DNA of 64,000 nt. It comes from DAOUKH01 sp965207995. GTDB lineage: Bacteria; Chloroflexota; Dehalococcoidia; SHYB01. The translations under genes and the position numbers were made by a program. Numbering within the stretch: the first letter of the stretch is position 1; each line of letters starts with the position of its first letter. The stretch lies in NCBI GenBank assembly GCA_965207995.1, contig OZ242299.1, positions 868,001 to 932,000 on the forward strand, given 5' to 3'. Shown piece by piece: positions 36,107-44,558 of the stretch. The notes beneath the pieces were generated by a model. The model had not been told where the DNA came from. It ran no database searches and saw nothing but the letters and a program-made list of their open reading frames with translations.

Positions 36107-36928
36107 ATGCTCGTCGTCGACTGCCACATGCACATCGGAGACCTCAGCGCCTCGCTCGGCGACGGCGCGTCGCACGCGATGACGATGACGGTCGAGGAGG
36201 AGCGTGCGCAGCGCGTCGCCCGGCTCGCCGATTCCGGCGCCGATTGGGCGATCATCCAGCCTGCGCACTCCTACCTCCGGCCGGACGGGATCAAGGACAC
36301 GATGCGGGTCAACGACGGCATGGCTGAGTACCGCGCCGGCGACCCGGAGCACTTCCCGGTGGCGTTGGGGACGGTGGAGCCGCTCTATGGGGAGCGCAGC
36401 CTGGAGGAGATCGACCGCTGCAAGCACGAGCTCGGCCTCGACGGGCTGAGCTGGCACCCTCGGCTGCAGGGTGTCTTCCTCGACAATCCGTGGATGCGCC
36501 CATACGTGAAGCGCATGTCGGAGCTGGGCCTGGTGCCGGTGTTGCACTGCAACGCCGAGTCGAAGATGGAGGCCTCGTGGCGGATGCAGAAGCTGGCCTT
36601 CGAGTTCCCCGAGGTGACGTTCATGGCGTTCGACTCCTTCTGGTCGTACGAGCGGTCGATGGAGACGCTGCACCTGGCGGCGCACACGCCGAACGTCCTG
36701 TGGGACACGGGCGGGCCGCTGGGCTTCCACATGATCGAGCGCTTCGTGCAGGAGCACGGCTCGGAGAAATTCACCTACAGCGGCGAGGCGGCCTACGCCT
36801 CCGCGCCGGTGCGGGGTGGGGGCGGCAAACCGCGCCTGCTTCAGCAGATCCTCAACGCCGACATCAGCGACGAGGACAAGGCGAACATCCTGGGCGGTAA
36901 CGTGGCGCGCCTCTTCGGCAAGGCGTAG
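36107..36928 (+). CDS. Amidohydrolase family protein
   Basis: Protein of 273 residues; ATG 36107 follows GGAAAGGAGCG and is preferred over ATG 36080. VVDCHMHIGDLSAS gives the HxH metal motif. WHPRLQGVFLDNPWMRPYVK, VLHCNAESKMEASWRM, MAFDSFWSYE and LWDTGGPLG follow along a TIM barrel. The C-terminus ANILGGNVARLFGK is the usual amidohydrolase-2 ending. Smaller than the paralogues at 17118, 24462 and 48085. Convergent with the CaiB gene at 36939. Confidence 0.85.
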   Translation: MLVVDCHMHIGDLSASLGDGASHAMTMTVEEERAQRVARLADSGADWAIIQPAHSYLRPDGIKDTMRVNDGMAEYRAGDPEHFPVALGTVEPLYGERSLEEIDRCKHELGLDGLSWHPRLQGVFLDNPWMRPYVKRMSELGLVPVLHCNAESKMEASWRMQKLAFEFPEVTFMAFDSFWSYERSMETLHLAAHTPNVLWDTGGPLGFHMIERFVQEHGSEKFTYSGEAAYASAPVRGGGGKPRLLQQILNADISDEDKANILGGNVARLFGKA

Positions 36929-36938
36929 CTACGCGCCG

Positions 36939-38171
36939 TTAGTAGAAGACGTTCGCCTCGGCGAGGCGGTCGATCTCTTCCCCGGCCATGCCGAGGACTT
37001 CGCGGAAGGCGAAGTCGTTGTACTGGCCGACCATCGTGCCCGGCAGGCGTATCTGCCCCGGCGTCTTGCTCAGCTTCCACGGCATGCCGTAGATCTTCTG
37101 CCGGCCGAGGGGGTGGTCGACGTCCACCCAGTCCCCACGGGCGGTGAAGTGGCGGTCGTCGAAGAGTTCCTTCTGACTGAGGGCGGGGAAGGCGGCGACG
37201 CCGGCCTTCTGCAGCATCCGGGTCACCTGGAAGTGCGTCTTCTTCTTGGTCCATGCCGCGATGACCTCGTCGAGGGCGTCGTGGTTGAGCTGGCGCAGGT
37301 ATTGGTCGGCGAAGCGGTCGTCATCGGCGAGCTCGGGGCGCTCCATCGCGGCGCAGAGGGCGCGCCACTCATCCTCCGTCTTGACGGCGATGGTCACCCA
37401 CTTGTCGCGGCCCTTGCTTGGGTAGACGCCGTGGGGAGCCATCATCTCGTCGCGGTTGCCGAGGGCCGGAGCGTGCCGTTTGTTGAAGACCCACTCCATC
37501 ATCGGCCCGCCGACGAGCGTGGCCGCCGCCTCCCACTGGGCGAAGTCGATGTGCTGGCCTTGGCCGGTGCGGGCACGGTGGCGGATGGCGGCGAGCACGG
37601 CGAAGGCGCAGTAGAGACCCTGCATGGGGTCCATGATGGTGGTGTTGGCCGCCTGAGGCCGGCCAAGCTCGGGGTAGGCCTGGTTGAACTCGATGCCGGC
37701 CATGGCGGAGACGACCCCGCCGTAGGAGACGAGATCGGAGCGGGGGCCGTCCTTTCCCGCCGCCGACGCCGAGATCATGATGACGTCGGGGCGCAGCGCG
37801 CGGACCTCCTCGTAGCTCATCCCGAACTTGCCCATCACCTTGGGCGAGAAGTTCTCGATGACCACGTCGCAACTCTTGATGAGCTCCTTGGCGAGCCGCT
37901 GGCCCTCCGCGGTCGAGATGTCCAGGCTGATGCCGCGGTAGTTGCGGAAGGTATTCGCCGCGTAGAGGCTCTCCAGGGGCTGCCGCCCCAGCTCCTTCGC
38001 CTCTTCTTCGTCCATATAGGGAGGCAGGATGCGGATCACATCGGGGCGGTTGCGGGTCTCGACCTTGAAGACCTCGGCGCCCATGTCGGCAAGGACGTGG
38101 CCCATGAGCGGGGCGACCCACACCCAGCCGAAGTTGACGACGCGGAGATTGCTGAGCGGAAGGACGGACAT
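36939..38171 (-). CDS. CaiB/BaiF family CoA-transferase
   Basis: Protein of 410 residues. LRVVNFGWVWVAPLMGHVLADMGAEVFKVE opens the family fold. CDVVIENFSPKVMGKFGMSYEEVRALRPDVIMIS and TTIMDPMQGLYCAFAVLAAI follow, the latter with the likely catalytic Asp, and then RTGQGQHIDFAQWEA. Class III CoA-transferase activity is expected (carboxylate-to-carboxylate CoA transfer). Preceded on the same strand by a second CaiB gene (25-nt gap); the two could form a heteromer or handle different acids. Confidence 0.9.
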   Translation of the reverse strand: MSVLPLSNLRVVNFGWVWVAPLMGHVLADMGAEVFKVETRNRPDVIRILPPYMDEEEAKELGRQPLESLYAANTFRNYRGISLDISTAEGQRLAKELIKSCDVVIENFSPKVMGKFGMSYEEVRALRPDVIMISASAAGKDGPRSDLVSYGGVVSAMAGIEFNQAYPELGRPQAANTTIMDPMQGLYCAFAVLAAIRHRARTGQGQHIDFAQWEAAATLVGGPMMEWVFNKRHAPALGNRDEMMAPHGVYPSKGRDKWVTIAVKTEDEWRALCAAMERPELADDDRFADQYLRQLNHDALDEVIAAWTKKKTHFQVTRMLQKAGVAAFPALSQKELFDDRHFTARGDWVDVDHPLGRQKIYGMPWKLSKTPGQIRLPGTMVGQYNDFAFREVLGMAGEEIDRLAEANVFY

Positions 38172-38196
38172 TCGCTAGTCTCCGTAGGCAGCCACG

Positions 38197-39414
38197 CTAG
38201 ATGATCCCCGTTCGCCGAAGGTCGGTGAGGTCGACGCCGCTGAAGCCGTAGCGTCCGCCTAGGATCTCGACGTTGTGCTCGCCGAGCGTGGGCGCCGGGC
38301 GGCGCAGCGACCACGGCGTCTTGCTCATTACGAAGGGCCTCCCGGGAACCTTGACCGGGCCGACCTCGGGCTGGTCGTACTCGGCGAAGAAGCCGCGGGC
38401 GTTGAGGTGAGGGTCGTTGGCCACATCCTCGGCGTTGTTGACCGGGCCGGAGGGCACCTTGTTCTCCTGCAAGACCTCGAAGAGCTCCTTCTTGGTGCGC
38501 TCCTCGAACCAGGGCTCCGCCATCACCCGGATGTCTTCCGAGTACTCCCGCAGATCCCACATGGGGATGTCGAAGACGGGGCTGAGCGCCCATTCCGGGT
38601 TCCCCATCGCGTTGACGAAGCCGCGCCATTGGCTCTGTTCGAGCAGCATGAGCGCCATGTGGCCGTCGGCGCAGGCGTGGATGCCGGTCGGGTAGGCGGT
38701 CCTGCGGGTCTCACCCGTGCGCACGTCCCACTCGCCCGTCATGTGATAGACCGAGATGAGCTGGTAGCCCATGATGTGGCAGGCGAGGACGTCGGCCTGG
38801 GAGAGGTCCACGTGCTGCCCCTCGCCGATCACGTCGCGGGCGAGGGCGGCGATCATCGTGGAGACGGCGGCGCAGATGGCGCCCCAATGGTCGGCGTGGT
38901 ACCAGGCGGCGCGGAGTGGCGCGCGGTCGGGCTCGCCCATGTAGCGGTGGGCCACGCCCGAGGCGTTCCACGCCGTCAGGTCGTAGCCCTTGTACTTGCT
39001 ATACGGCCCCGTCTGACCGAAGACGGAGATCGAGGTCATGACCAGGCCGGGGTTGATCTTGCTCAGCTTCTCGTAGTTAAGGCCTAGCGACTTCATGACG
39101 CCGGGCTGCTGGTTCTCGATCAGGATGTCGGCGTCGGCGACGAGGGCGTTGAAGATGTCCTGGCCGGTGGCGGTCGACGCGTCGAGGGTCACGCTCCGCT
39201 TGTTGGCGTTCATGTAGATGAAGAGGCCGCTGCGGTCGACGTGGGGGAGGTCGTCGGGGAAGGGTCCGTAACGGCGCGACTCGTCGCCGACCTTTGGCCG
39301 TTCGACCTTGATCACGTCGGCGCCGAGGTCGGCGAGCAGCTTGCCGCAGAACGGCGCGGAGATGAAGTCGCCGAACTCGACGACCTTCAGCCCTTCGAGC
39401 GCCATCGCGGTCAT
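38197..39414 (-). CDS. CaiB/BaiF family CoA-transferase
   Basis: Protein of 405 residues, divergent paralogue of the downstream gene. LKVVEFGDFISAPFCGKLLADLGADVIKVERP and ILIENQQPGVMKSLGLNYEKLSKINPGLVMTSIS match the family. The catalytic-site segment reads RAAWYHADHWGAICAAVSTM, with an Asp in the expected place, followed by GEGQHVDLSQADVL. ATG 39414 is used; ATG 39405 is an alternative. Substrate unknown. Confidence 0.9.
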   Translation of the reverse strand: MTAMALEGLKVVEFGDFISAPFCGKLLADLGADVIKVERPKVGDESRRYGPFPDDLPHVDRSGLFIYMNANKRSVTLDASTATGQDIFNALVADADILIENQQPGVMKSLGLNYEKLSKINPGLVMTSISVFGQTGPYSKYKGYDLTAWNASGVAHRYMGEPDRAPLRAAWYHADHWGAICAAVSTMIAALARDVIGEGQHVDLSQADVLACHIMGYQLISVYHMTGEWDVRTGETRRTAYPTGIHACADGHMALMLLEQSQWRGFVNAMGNPEWALSPVFDIPMWDLREYSEDIRVMAEPWFEERTKKELFEVLQENKVPSGPVNNAEDVANDPHLNARGFFAEYDQPEVGPVKVPGRPFVMSKTPWSLRRPAPTLGEHNVEILGGRYGFSGVDLTDLRRTGII

Positions 39415-39479
39415 GCGGAACCCTCCCGAACGGGCCAGTAGCTGACGTCGTTCGTGGTCATCCAGAGCATCCTACTTCG

Positions 39480-39605
39480 TCAGCGCCACGCCCGGCGCTG
39501 GATCAGGTCGGCCATCTTGTCGAGCTTGGCCTCCTTCTTGGTGTTGGTCGAGGTCTTCTTGCCCTTCTTGCGCTTCTTCCCTGCCTTCTTGGACTTCTTG
39601 CTCAA
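39480..39605 (-). CDS. Lysine-rich 41-residue miniprotein
   Basis: A minus-strand frame from TTG (39605-39603) to TGA (39482-39480), preceded by GGTTGAGG. Of the first 24 codons after the start, more than half encode Lys, with Ser, Gly and Arg (repeating SKK, AGKKRKK, GKK blocks). The tail KLDKMADLIQRRAWR is amphipathic and basic. No family is recognised. The composition suggests a nucleic-acid-binding or ribosome-associated peptide, which is a guess. No other gene fits the 329-nt gap 39415-39743. Confidence 0.45.
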   Translation of the reverse strand: MSKKSKKAGKKRKKGKKTSTNTKKEAKLDKMADLIQRRAWR

Positions 39606-39743
39606 GGCCTCAACCTTACCTGCTCAGCGCCGCACCGGCTTGGGCTGCGCATCAGGATACTCCAGGCGTCCAGCGGCGGCGCGGGTAGCCAACCGCCGCT
39701 CGATGGTCAATACTGACGCGTCAACTCCGGCGATGGGGGCGTT

Positions 39744-40577
39744 GTGACCGAGAGCAAGACCATCCTGCTGCCGGGCGGCGAGGCGCACTACTTCGAGCAG
39801 GGTGCGGGCGACCCGCTCATCCTCCTGCACGGCGTCCCCGGCGACGCCCGCGTGTGGCGGTACAACCTCGACGTGCTTGCGCTGAACTTCCGTGTGCTCG
39901 CCCTCGATCTTCCCGCGTGGGGCCGCAGCACCCGCGCGAACGGTTTCGAGAGCTCGCTGGAGGGGCTGGCGGCGCACGTCCTCGACTTCTCGCAGGCGCT
40001 AGGCTTGGACGCGGTGTCCTTGGCGGGCAATGGCGCGGGCGCCGCGATCGCGCTCGAGTTCGCGCTGGCCCATGCCGGCAAGACCCGCGCCCTGGTGCTC
40101 TCCGGCGCGCCGACGGCCTCGGCCGCCGAGCCGCTCAACGTATCGCCTCCGTCTGGATTCGTGGCCCGCGAGGCATACAAGCGCGGCGCCAAGGGCACGA
40201 TGAAGCGGCTCTTCCAGGAGGGCTACGCCGAGCCGCGGCACGTCGACTCCTCTATGGTCGGCGCCTTCGCCCGCTCCCTCGGCACCGGCTCCGCGCTGAC
40301 GGCCCTCGCCGAACTGCATGAATCGCTGATCGCGCGGCTCGGCGCGTTGGAGTCCGAGTTGCCCCGCATCCAAGCGCCGGCGCTCATCGTCCACGGGGGC
40401 AAGGACCGTTTTTGCTCCCGCGACGACGCCGACCGTCTCGCCTCGCTTCTCCACAACGCCGTCCTAGAGCCGGTGGAGCAGGCCGGCCACTTCTGCCACG
40501 AGGAGAACCCGGCCGGATACAACAACGCGGTCCTCGGCTATTTGCGCCGTGCCCTCGGAGTCGAGGGCGGGGCGTAG
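39744..40577 (+). CDS. Alpha/beta hydrolase-fold protein without nucleophile Ser
   Basis: Protein of 277 residues, start GTG 39744. LILLHGVPGDARVWRYNLDVL (oxyanion HG), RVLALDLPAWGRS, the Asp region VHGGKDRFCS and the His region QAGHFCHEENP are all in order. The nucleophile elbow, normally GxSxG, is AGNGAG: a glycine stands where Ser/Asp/Cys is expected. The protein therefore lacks the usual catalytic nucleophile and may be a cofactor-free dioxygenase-type, a lyase or a non-enzymatic fold. Followed 3 nt later by exonuclease III. Confidence 0.85.
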   Translation: MTESKTILLPGGEAHYFEQGAGDPLILLHGVPGDARVWRYNLDVLALNFRVLALDLPAWGRSTRANGFESSLEGLAAHVLDFSQALGLDAVSLAGNGAGAAIALEFALAHAGKTRALVLSGAPTASAAEPLNVSPPSGFVAREAYKRGAKGTMKRLFQEGYAEPRHVDSSMVGAFARSLGTGSALTALAELHESLIARLGALESELPRIQAPALIVHGGKDRFCSRDDADRLASLLHNAVLEPVEQAGHFCHEENPAGYNNAVLGYLRRALGVEGGA

Positions 40578-40580
40578 CAG

Positions 40581-41354
40581 GTGCGGCTCGTAAGCTGGAA
40601 CGTCAACGGCATTCGGGCGGCCTACCGCAAGGGGTTCGCCGAGTGGCTCGCCGCCGAACGGGCCGACGTGGTCTGCCTGCAGGAGACGAAGGCGCACACC
40701 TCGCAACTCGACCCGGAAGTCATCGAGCCTAAAGGATTTCACGCCTGCTGGAGCTCGGCGGAGCGCAAGGGGTACAGCGGCGTCGCGGTCTACTCGCGCG
40801 TCGAGCCGCGGTCGTGGACGCGCGGGCTGGGCATCCCCAGGTTCGACGCCGAGGGCCGGCTCATCGAGGCCGACTTCGGCAGCTTCATTCTGTTCAACAT
40901 CTACTACCCCAACGGCGGCATGGGCCCGGAGCGGCTGGCCTACAAGCTCGACTTCTACGACGCCTTCCTAGAGCACGCCGAAGCCCTGCGCGCCCAGGGA
41001 CGGGAGCTTGTCGTCTGCGGCGACTACAACACGGCACACCACGAAATCGACCTCGCCCGGCCGAAGGAGAACGCAACGGTCTCGGGGTTCCTGCCCGAGG
41101 AGCGGGCGTGGCTCGACAAGCTGGAAGGGCTGGGCTACGTCGACACCCTCCGCCACTTCAGTGACGAGCCCGGCCAGTACACCTACTGGGACCAGAAGTC
41201 GCGGGCCCGTGACCGCAACGTGGGCTGGCGCATCGACTACTTCTGGGTGACGCCGGGCCTGGTCCCCGCCCTCACCTCGGCGAGCATCGACGCCTCGGTG
41301 ATGGGGTCGGACCACTGCCCCATCGCCATCGAGCTCGACCTCGACGCCGGCTAA
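40581..41354 (+). CDS. xthA: Exodeoxyribonuclease III
   Basis: Protein of 257 residues, start GTG 40581. MRLVSWNVNGIRAAYRKGF and VVCLQETKAH contain the catalytic Asn and Glu, VVCGDYNTAH the Asp and Asn, and GSDHCPIAIELD the terminal SDH motif. It is an AP endonuclease and 3'-5' exonuclease in base-excision repair. The gene ends 3 nt before the convergent antiporter gene. Confidence 0.95.
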   Translation: MRLVSWNVNGIRAAYRKGFAEWLAAERADVVCLQETKAHTSQLDPEVIEPKGFHACWSSAERKGYSGVAVYSRVEPRSWTRGLGIPRFDAEGRLIEADFGSFILFNIYYPNGGMGPERLAYKLDFYDAFLEHAEALRAQGRELVVCGDYNTAHHEIDLARPKENATVSGFLPEERAWLDKLEGLGYVDTLRHFSDEPGQYTYWDQKSRARDRNVGWRIDYFWVTPGLVPALTSASIDASVMGSDHCPIAIELDLDAG

Positions 41355-41357
41355 CCG

Positions 41358-43181
41358 TTAGGGGCCGGACCGATCGTCGGATTCTACCGCGGCCTCCTGA
41401 ACTTGGCCCTCGGCCGGTTCATCGCCGTCGCCGAAGAACGTTCTGATGAACGATGCCTCGAGCAGGCCGTGCATCTTGAACGCCAGGCCCGTCGTCAGGC
41501 CCACGATGGCGGCGATGACGAAGATCGGTACGACTATGGCGAGGCCGCCCAGCTTGAAGAGCTCGAAGAAGAAGGGGACCGTCCAAAGTCCCAAGAAGAA
41601 TATGACCAGCACGGAGACCCCGCTGCCCACGGCGGCGCGCATCCGGTCCGTCGGTCCCGAACCGGGCGGCAGCAGACGGTCCGCGACCACGACGCTGAGC
41701 GCTTGCAGGGAGTGCCAAATCGCGAGGACCGACGGGAGCGAGAACACCATCACGGCAGCCCCGGCGATCAGGCCTACCGTGCCCCTGCCGAGCCTCTCGC
41801 CCAAGAAGCTCGTATCCACCGCAACCTCGACGGAGTGCAAGACAAAGGCTCCGACGGTAACCAGGACGACGATGATCGCCACGTTCAACCCAAGACTCCG
41901 TAGCGGCCCGCGCACCTCTGGCCGTGGGACTCGGCGCGGACGCACCCCCTCGCCGAAGACTCGGATGCTGTTCACCAGCGCTTTCACCCACGCCGGCGCA
42001 TAGCGGGCAAGAACGTTCGCCATCTTCTCCGAAGAATTGAAGATGAAGGGGTAGGCGACCGATGTGAACGCCGTCGCCACGGCGACGACGGGAAAGAGCG
42101 CTGCCCCAACAACACCCTGGGCCACGCCGACGTTGGCGATAGCGAGGGAGAACTCGCCGATCTGCGGCGTACCGGTACCTACCGCGAGGGCCTCCCGGCC
42201 ACGATAGCCGGCGAAGAGTCCCCCGGCCGAGTTCGCGATGATCTTGCCGAAGATGAACACGGCGGCGACGGCGGCAGCCGGGCCAATGAAGCCGGCCACG
42301 TCGCGCATGTCCACCAGCATGCCGATGGAGACGAAGAAGATGGCGGCGAACATGTCGCGGATGGGGTTGATCGCGACGCCGATCTGGTTCGCGTGCCTGG
42401 TATCGCCGAGCACCGTGCCGATGAGGAAGGCGCCCGCCGCCGCCGAAACGCCCAGCTCCGCGCCGAGCAGGGCCAGACCGAACATCATGCCCAGACTTGC
42501 GATGAGCAGGATCTCACGGGAGTGAAAGTCCGCCACCAGATCGAGGATGCGGGGGACGACGATGGCCCCGAATACCAGCGCCGCGACCGAGAACAGGGCG
42601 AGCTTGCCGATTAGCCACCCAATGTCGCCGATCGTGCCCGCTCCTGTCGTGGCGACCCCGGAGAGCACCGCCAGCAGCACCACCGCCGCGAAGTCTTCGA
42701 CGAGGAGCAGGCCGACGATGAGGCGCCCCCTCCTCCCATGCAGCTGCCCGGCGTCGCCGAGCACCTTGATCAAGATGGCCGAGGAACTGATCGCCATCGT
42801 TGCACCAAGGAAGATGGCCTCGGTGCTATTCCATCCAAAGAGCAGCCCGAGGCCGTAACCCAGGGAGATCATCACCCCGACTTCAAACGCGCCGATGAAA
42901 GCGATGATGATGCCGAGGCGCCGGATTCGGTCCCACCCAAATTCCAGCCCCAGCGAGAAGAGGATCAGGACGAGGCCCAGATCGGCGAGCAGGCGGATAG
43001 TGTCGAGGTCGCCGATCGGGGCCCGTGCGAAGGTGTAGGGCCCGATGAGCACGCCCGCCAGCAGATAACCCAAAATCGGGGGGAGACCGAGCCGCCGAAA
43101 GAGGACGAGCACTGCGGCCGCCACCACCATAATGATGGCGAAATCACGGACCAGACCGGCTTCGTGGACGACTTCAGTCAT
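41358..43181 (-). CDS. CPA2-family cation/proton antiporter
   Basis: Protein of 607 residues. The N-terminal ~400 residues are a Na+/H+-exchanger-type membrane domain: GLPPILGYLLAGVLIGPY, LGLVLILFSLGLEFGWDRI and LLLVEDFAAVVLLAVLSGV (the acidic Glu/Asp pair of the transport site). The remaining ~200 residues contain about four more helices (ALNVAIIVVLVTVGAF, GLIAGAAVMVFSLPSVLAI and two others) instead of the RCK/TrkA-N domain of KefB/KefC. No signal peptide. K+ or Na+ cannot be told apart. Confidence 0.88.
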   Translation of the reverse strand: MTEVVHEAGLVRDFAIIMVVAAAVLVLFRRLGLPPILGYLLAGVLIGPYTFARAPIGDLDTIRLLADLGLVLILFSLGLEFGWDRIRRLGIIIAFIGAFEVGVMISLGYGLGLLFGWNSTEAIFLGATMAISSSAILIKVLGDAGQLHGRRGRLIVGLLLVEDFAAVVLLAVLSGVATTGAGTIGDIGWLIGKLALFSVAALVFGAIVVPRILDLVADFHSREILLIASLGMMFGLALLGAELGVSAAAGAFLIGTVLGDTRHANQIGVAINPIRDMFAAIFFVSIGMLVDMRDVAGFIGPAAAVAAVFIFGKIIANSAGGLFAGYRGREALAVGTGTPQIGEFSLAIANVGVAQGVVGAALFPVVAVATAFTSVAYPFIFNSSEKMANVLARYAPAWVKALVNSIRVFGEGVRPRRVPRPEVRGPLRSLGLNVAIIVVLVTVGAFVLHSVEVAVDTSFLGERLGRGTVGLIAGAAVMVFSLPSVLAIWHSLQALSVVVADRLLPPGSGPTDRMRAAVGSGVSVLVIFFLGLWTVPFFFELFKLGGLAIVVPIFVIAAIVGLTTGLAFKMHGLLEASFIRTFFGDGDEPAEGQVQEAAVESDDRSGP

Positions 43182-43283
43182 GGCGCGGGGCCGGAAGTCT
43201 CAATAAGGTCCGGCCCTTCCATGATACGCGAAGGGGTAGCGTTTCGATTCCCTGCCGCCTCCTCTCCGGCGTGGCGTACGGCC

Positions 43284-43316
43284 AAAAAGAGAGGGCGTCC
43301 GGCGGGACGCCCTCTC
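43284..43316 (-). terminator. Intrinsic terminator of betaine operon
   Basis: A perfect 12-bp stem (43289-43300 with 43305-43316), 4-nt loop GGCG. On the minus strand it is followed by TTTTT (43288-43284). It lies 26 nt beyond the proX stop. Confidence 0.9.
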
Positions 43317-43342
43317 GCTAAGGCCTCTTTTGGTAGGCCGGC

Positions 43343-44368
43343 TTATTCTTCAGGCCAGCCCGCGGCCTCTTCGCCATCATCGAGGGCGGCCTGGATGCTG
43401 TCTGCAGCTTCGGCCGTGACCCACCCGGACCAGATGGCCCGGTTCTCACTAAGCCACCAGAGGGCGGTAGCAGCGGTGTCCGCGTCGGGGTTGGCGTCCT
43501 GCCACCGCACCGCGGCCTTGTAGATGTCTATGTTGAAGTCCCACTTCCGCAGCATCGCCACGACGTCGGGGGCCTCTCCAGGCAGGTCGGGATTCACCGC
43601 GATGAGGATGTTGGCATCCTCGTAGGCGCAGGCCTTGGTGGTGAACCAGCACTGGTCGCTGTAGGGCGGCTCCTCCAGCCGGACCAGGTCCAGCTTCAGG
43701 GCGGGGTCGTTGGTGCCCCACTGGTAGCCGAGCCAGGGCTCGCCTCGCTCGTAGGCGCCGTACAGGTCGGCGTTCAACGCAGCCCCGTCACCGGGGTTGA
43801 CGATCTCGACGTGGTCCAAGAGACCGTATCCCTCGATCTGAGCTGCGTTCACTTCCTCGCAAGCCCAGCCGATGATGCAGGACACGAGGCGGGCCTTGTC
43901 GCCGGTCTCAGCAGTCTTGAACAGGTCCTTGTACTGCTGGTCCTTGAGGTCGTCCACGCTGTCCAAGTCGGGGTACTGTTCCTGCAGGTAGGCTGGAATC
44001 ACGAAGGCAGATTGCCAGTCGGACCCCAAGCTCTGGCCCACGGACAGCACCGCGCCTTCGCTGCGGGCCTTGTCCCAAGCCTCGTCCTGGTTGGGCAGCC
44101 AGATCTCCATGGTGACGTCGGTATCGCCACGCTGGAGACCTTCGAACAGCGGCAGCGTCGCGCCGAACTTGACGTCCGTCGGGTAGCCGTAGCCGTGCTC
44201 GACGATGTACTGGGCGATCCGGTTTTGCAACAGGGCGCTCGCCCAGTTCAAATCACCAAACGTAATGGTTGCCTTGTCTTCCTCATCTTCGCCACCGCAT
44301 GCGACAACGACGAGCATGGCCACAAGGACCATAGCCATCGCCGCCAACACTTTCTGCTTAACTAGCAA
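43343..44368 (-). CDS. proX: Glycine betaine ABC transporter, substrate-binding lipoprotein
   Basis: Protein of 341 residues from TTG 44368, which has GGGAGGG at about 9 nt. The alternative upstream start adds 15 residues with no signal character. A lipobox signal (VAMLVVVACGG, Cys24) anchors it outside the membrane. DLNWASALLQNRIAQYIVEHGYGY, GDTDVTMEIWLPNQ and GYQWGTNDPALKLDLVRLEEP are features of the OpuAC/ProX family, with Trp residues for the quaternary-ammonium cage. The binding pocket ligand is inferred. Last gene of the operon, after proW. Confidence 0.88.
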   Translation of the reverse strand: MLVKQKVLAAMAMVLVAMLVVVACGGEDEEDKATITFGDLNWASALLQNRIAQYIVEHGYGYPTDVKFGATLPLFEGLQRGDTDVTMEIWLPNQDEAWDKARSEGAVLSVGQSLGSDWQSAFVIPAYLQEQYPDLDSVDDLKDQQYKDLFKTAETGDKARLVSCIIGWACEEVNAAQIEGYGLLDHVEIVNPGDGAALNADLYGAYERGEPWLGYQWGTNDPALKLDLVRLEEPPYSDQCWFTTKACAYEDANILIAVNPDLPGEAPDVVAMLRKWDFNIDIYKAAVRWQDANPDADTAATALWWLSENRAIWSGWVTAEAADSIQAALDDGEEAAGWPEE

Positions 44369-44390
44369 AGCGCTATCCCTCCCAAACACC

Positions 44391-44420
44391 AAAAAAGTTT
44401 GCCGGGCTTCCACACCCGGC
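44391..44420 (-). promoter_or_regulatory. Terminator-like hairpin in the proX leader
   Basis: On the minus strand GCCGGG and CCCGGC (44420-44401) form a 6-bp stem around 8 nt. It is followed by AAAC and TTTTTT (44396-44391). It lies between the promoter at 44436-44464 and the proX start, only about 9 nt after the expected transcription start. It may attenuate proX or terminate proVW read-through. Confidence 0.5.
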
Positions 44421-44435
44421 CCAGATTACGCCGCC

Positions 44436-44464
44436 TTTATAGCACCCCTCCGGTAGCGTGTCAA
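44436..44464 (-). promoter_or_regulatory. Promoter directly upstream of proX
   Basis: Minus strand TTGACA (44464-44459), 17-nt spacer, TATAAA (44441-44436). Near consensus. It would express proX separately from proVW. Confidence 0.7.
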
Positions 44465-44558
44465 ACCGTTGAACCTGTTCGGGTGCCCGGCTCGCATCGC
44501 GCGGCGACCCCGATCCGCTGGACTCGTCAGGCCTGTCGAGCACCATGCCGAAGGGGGG

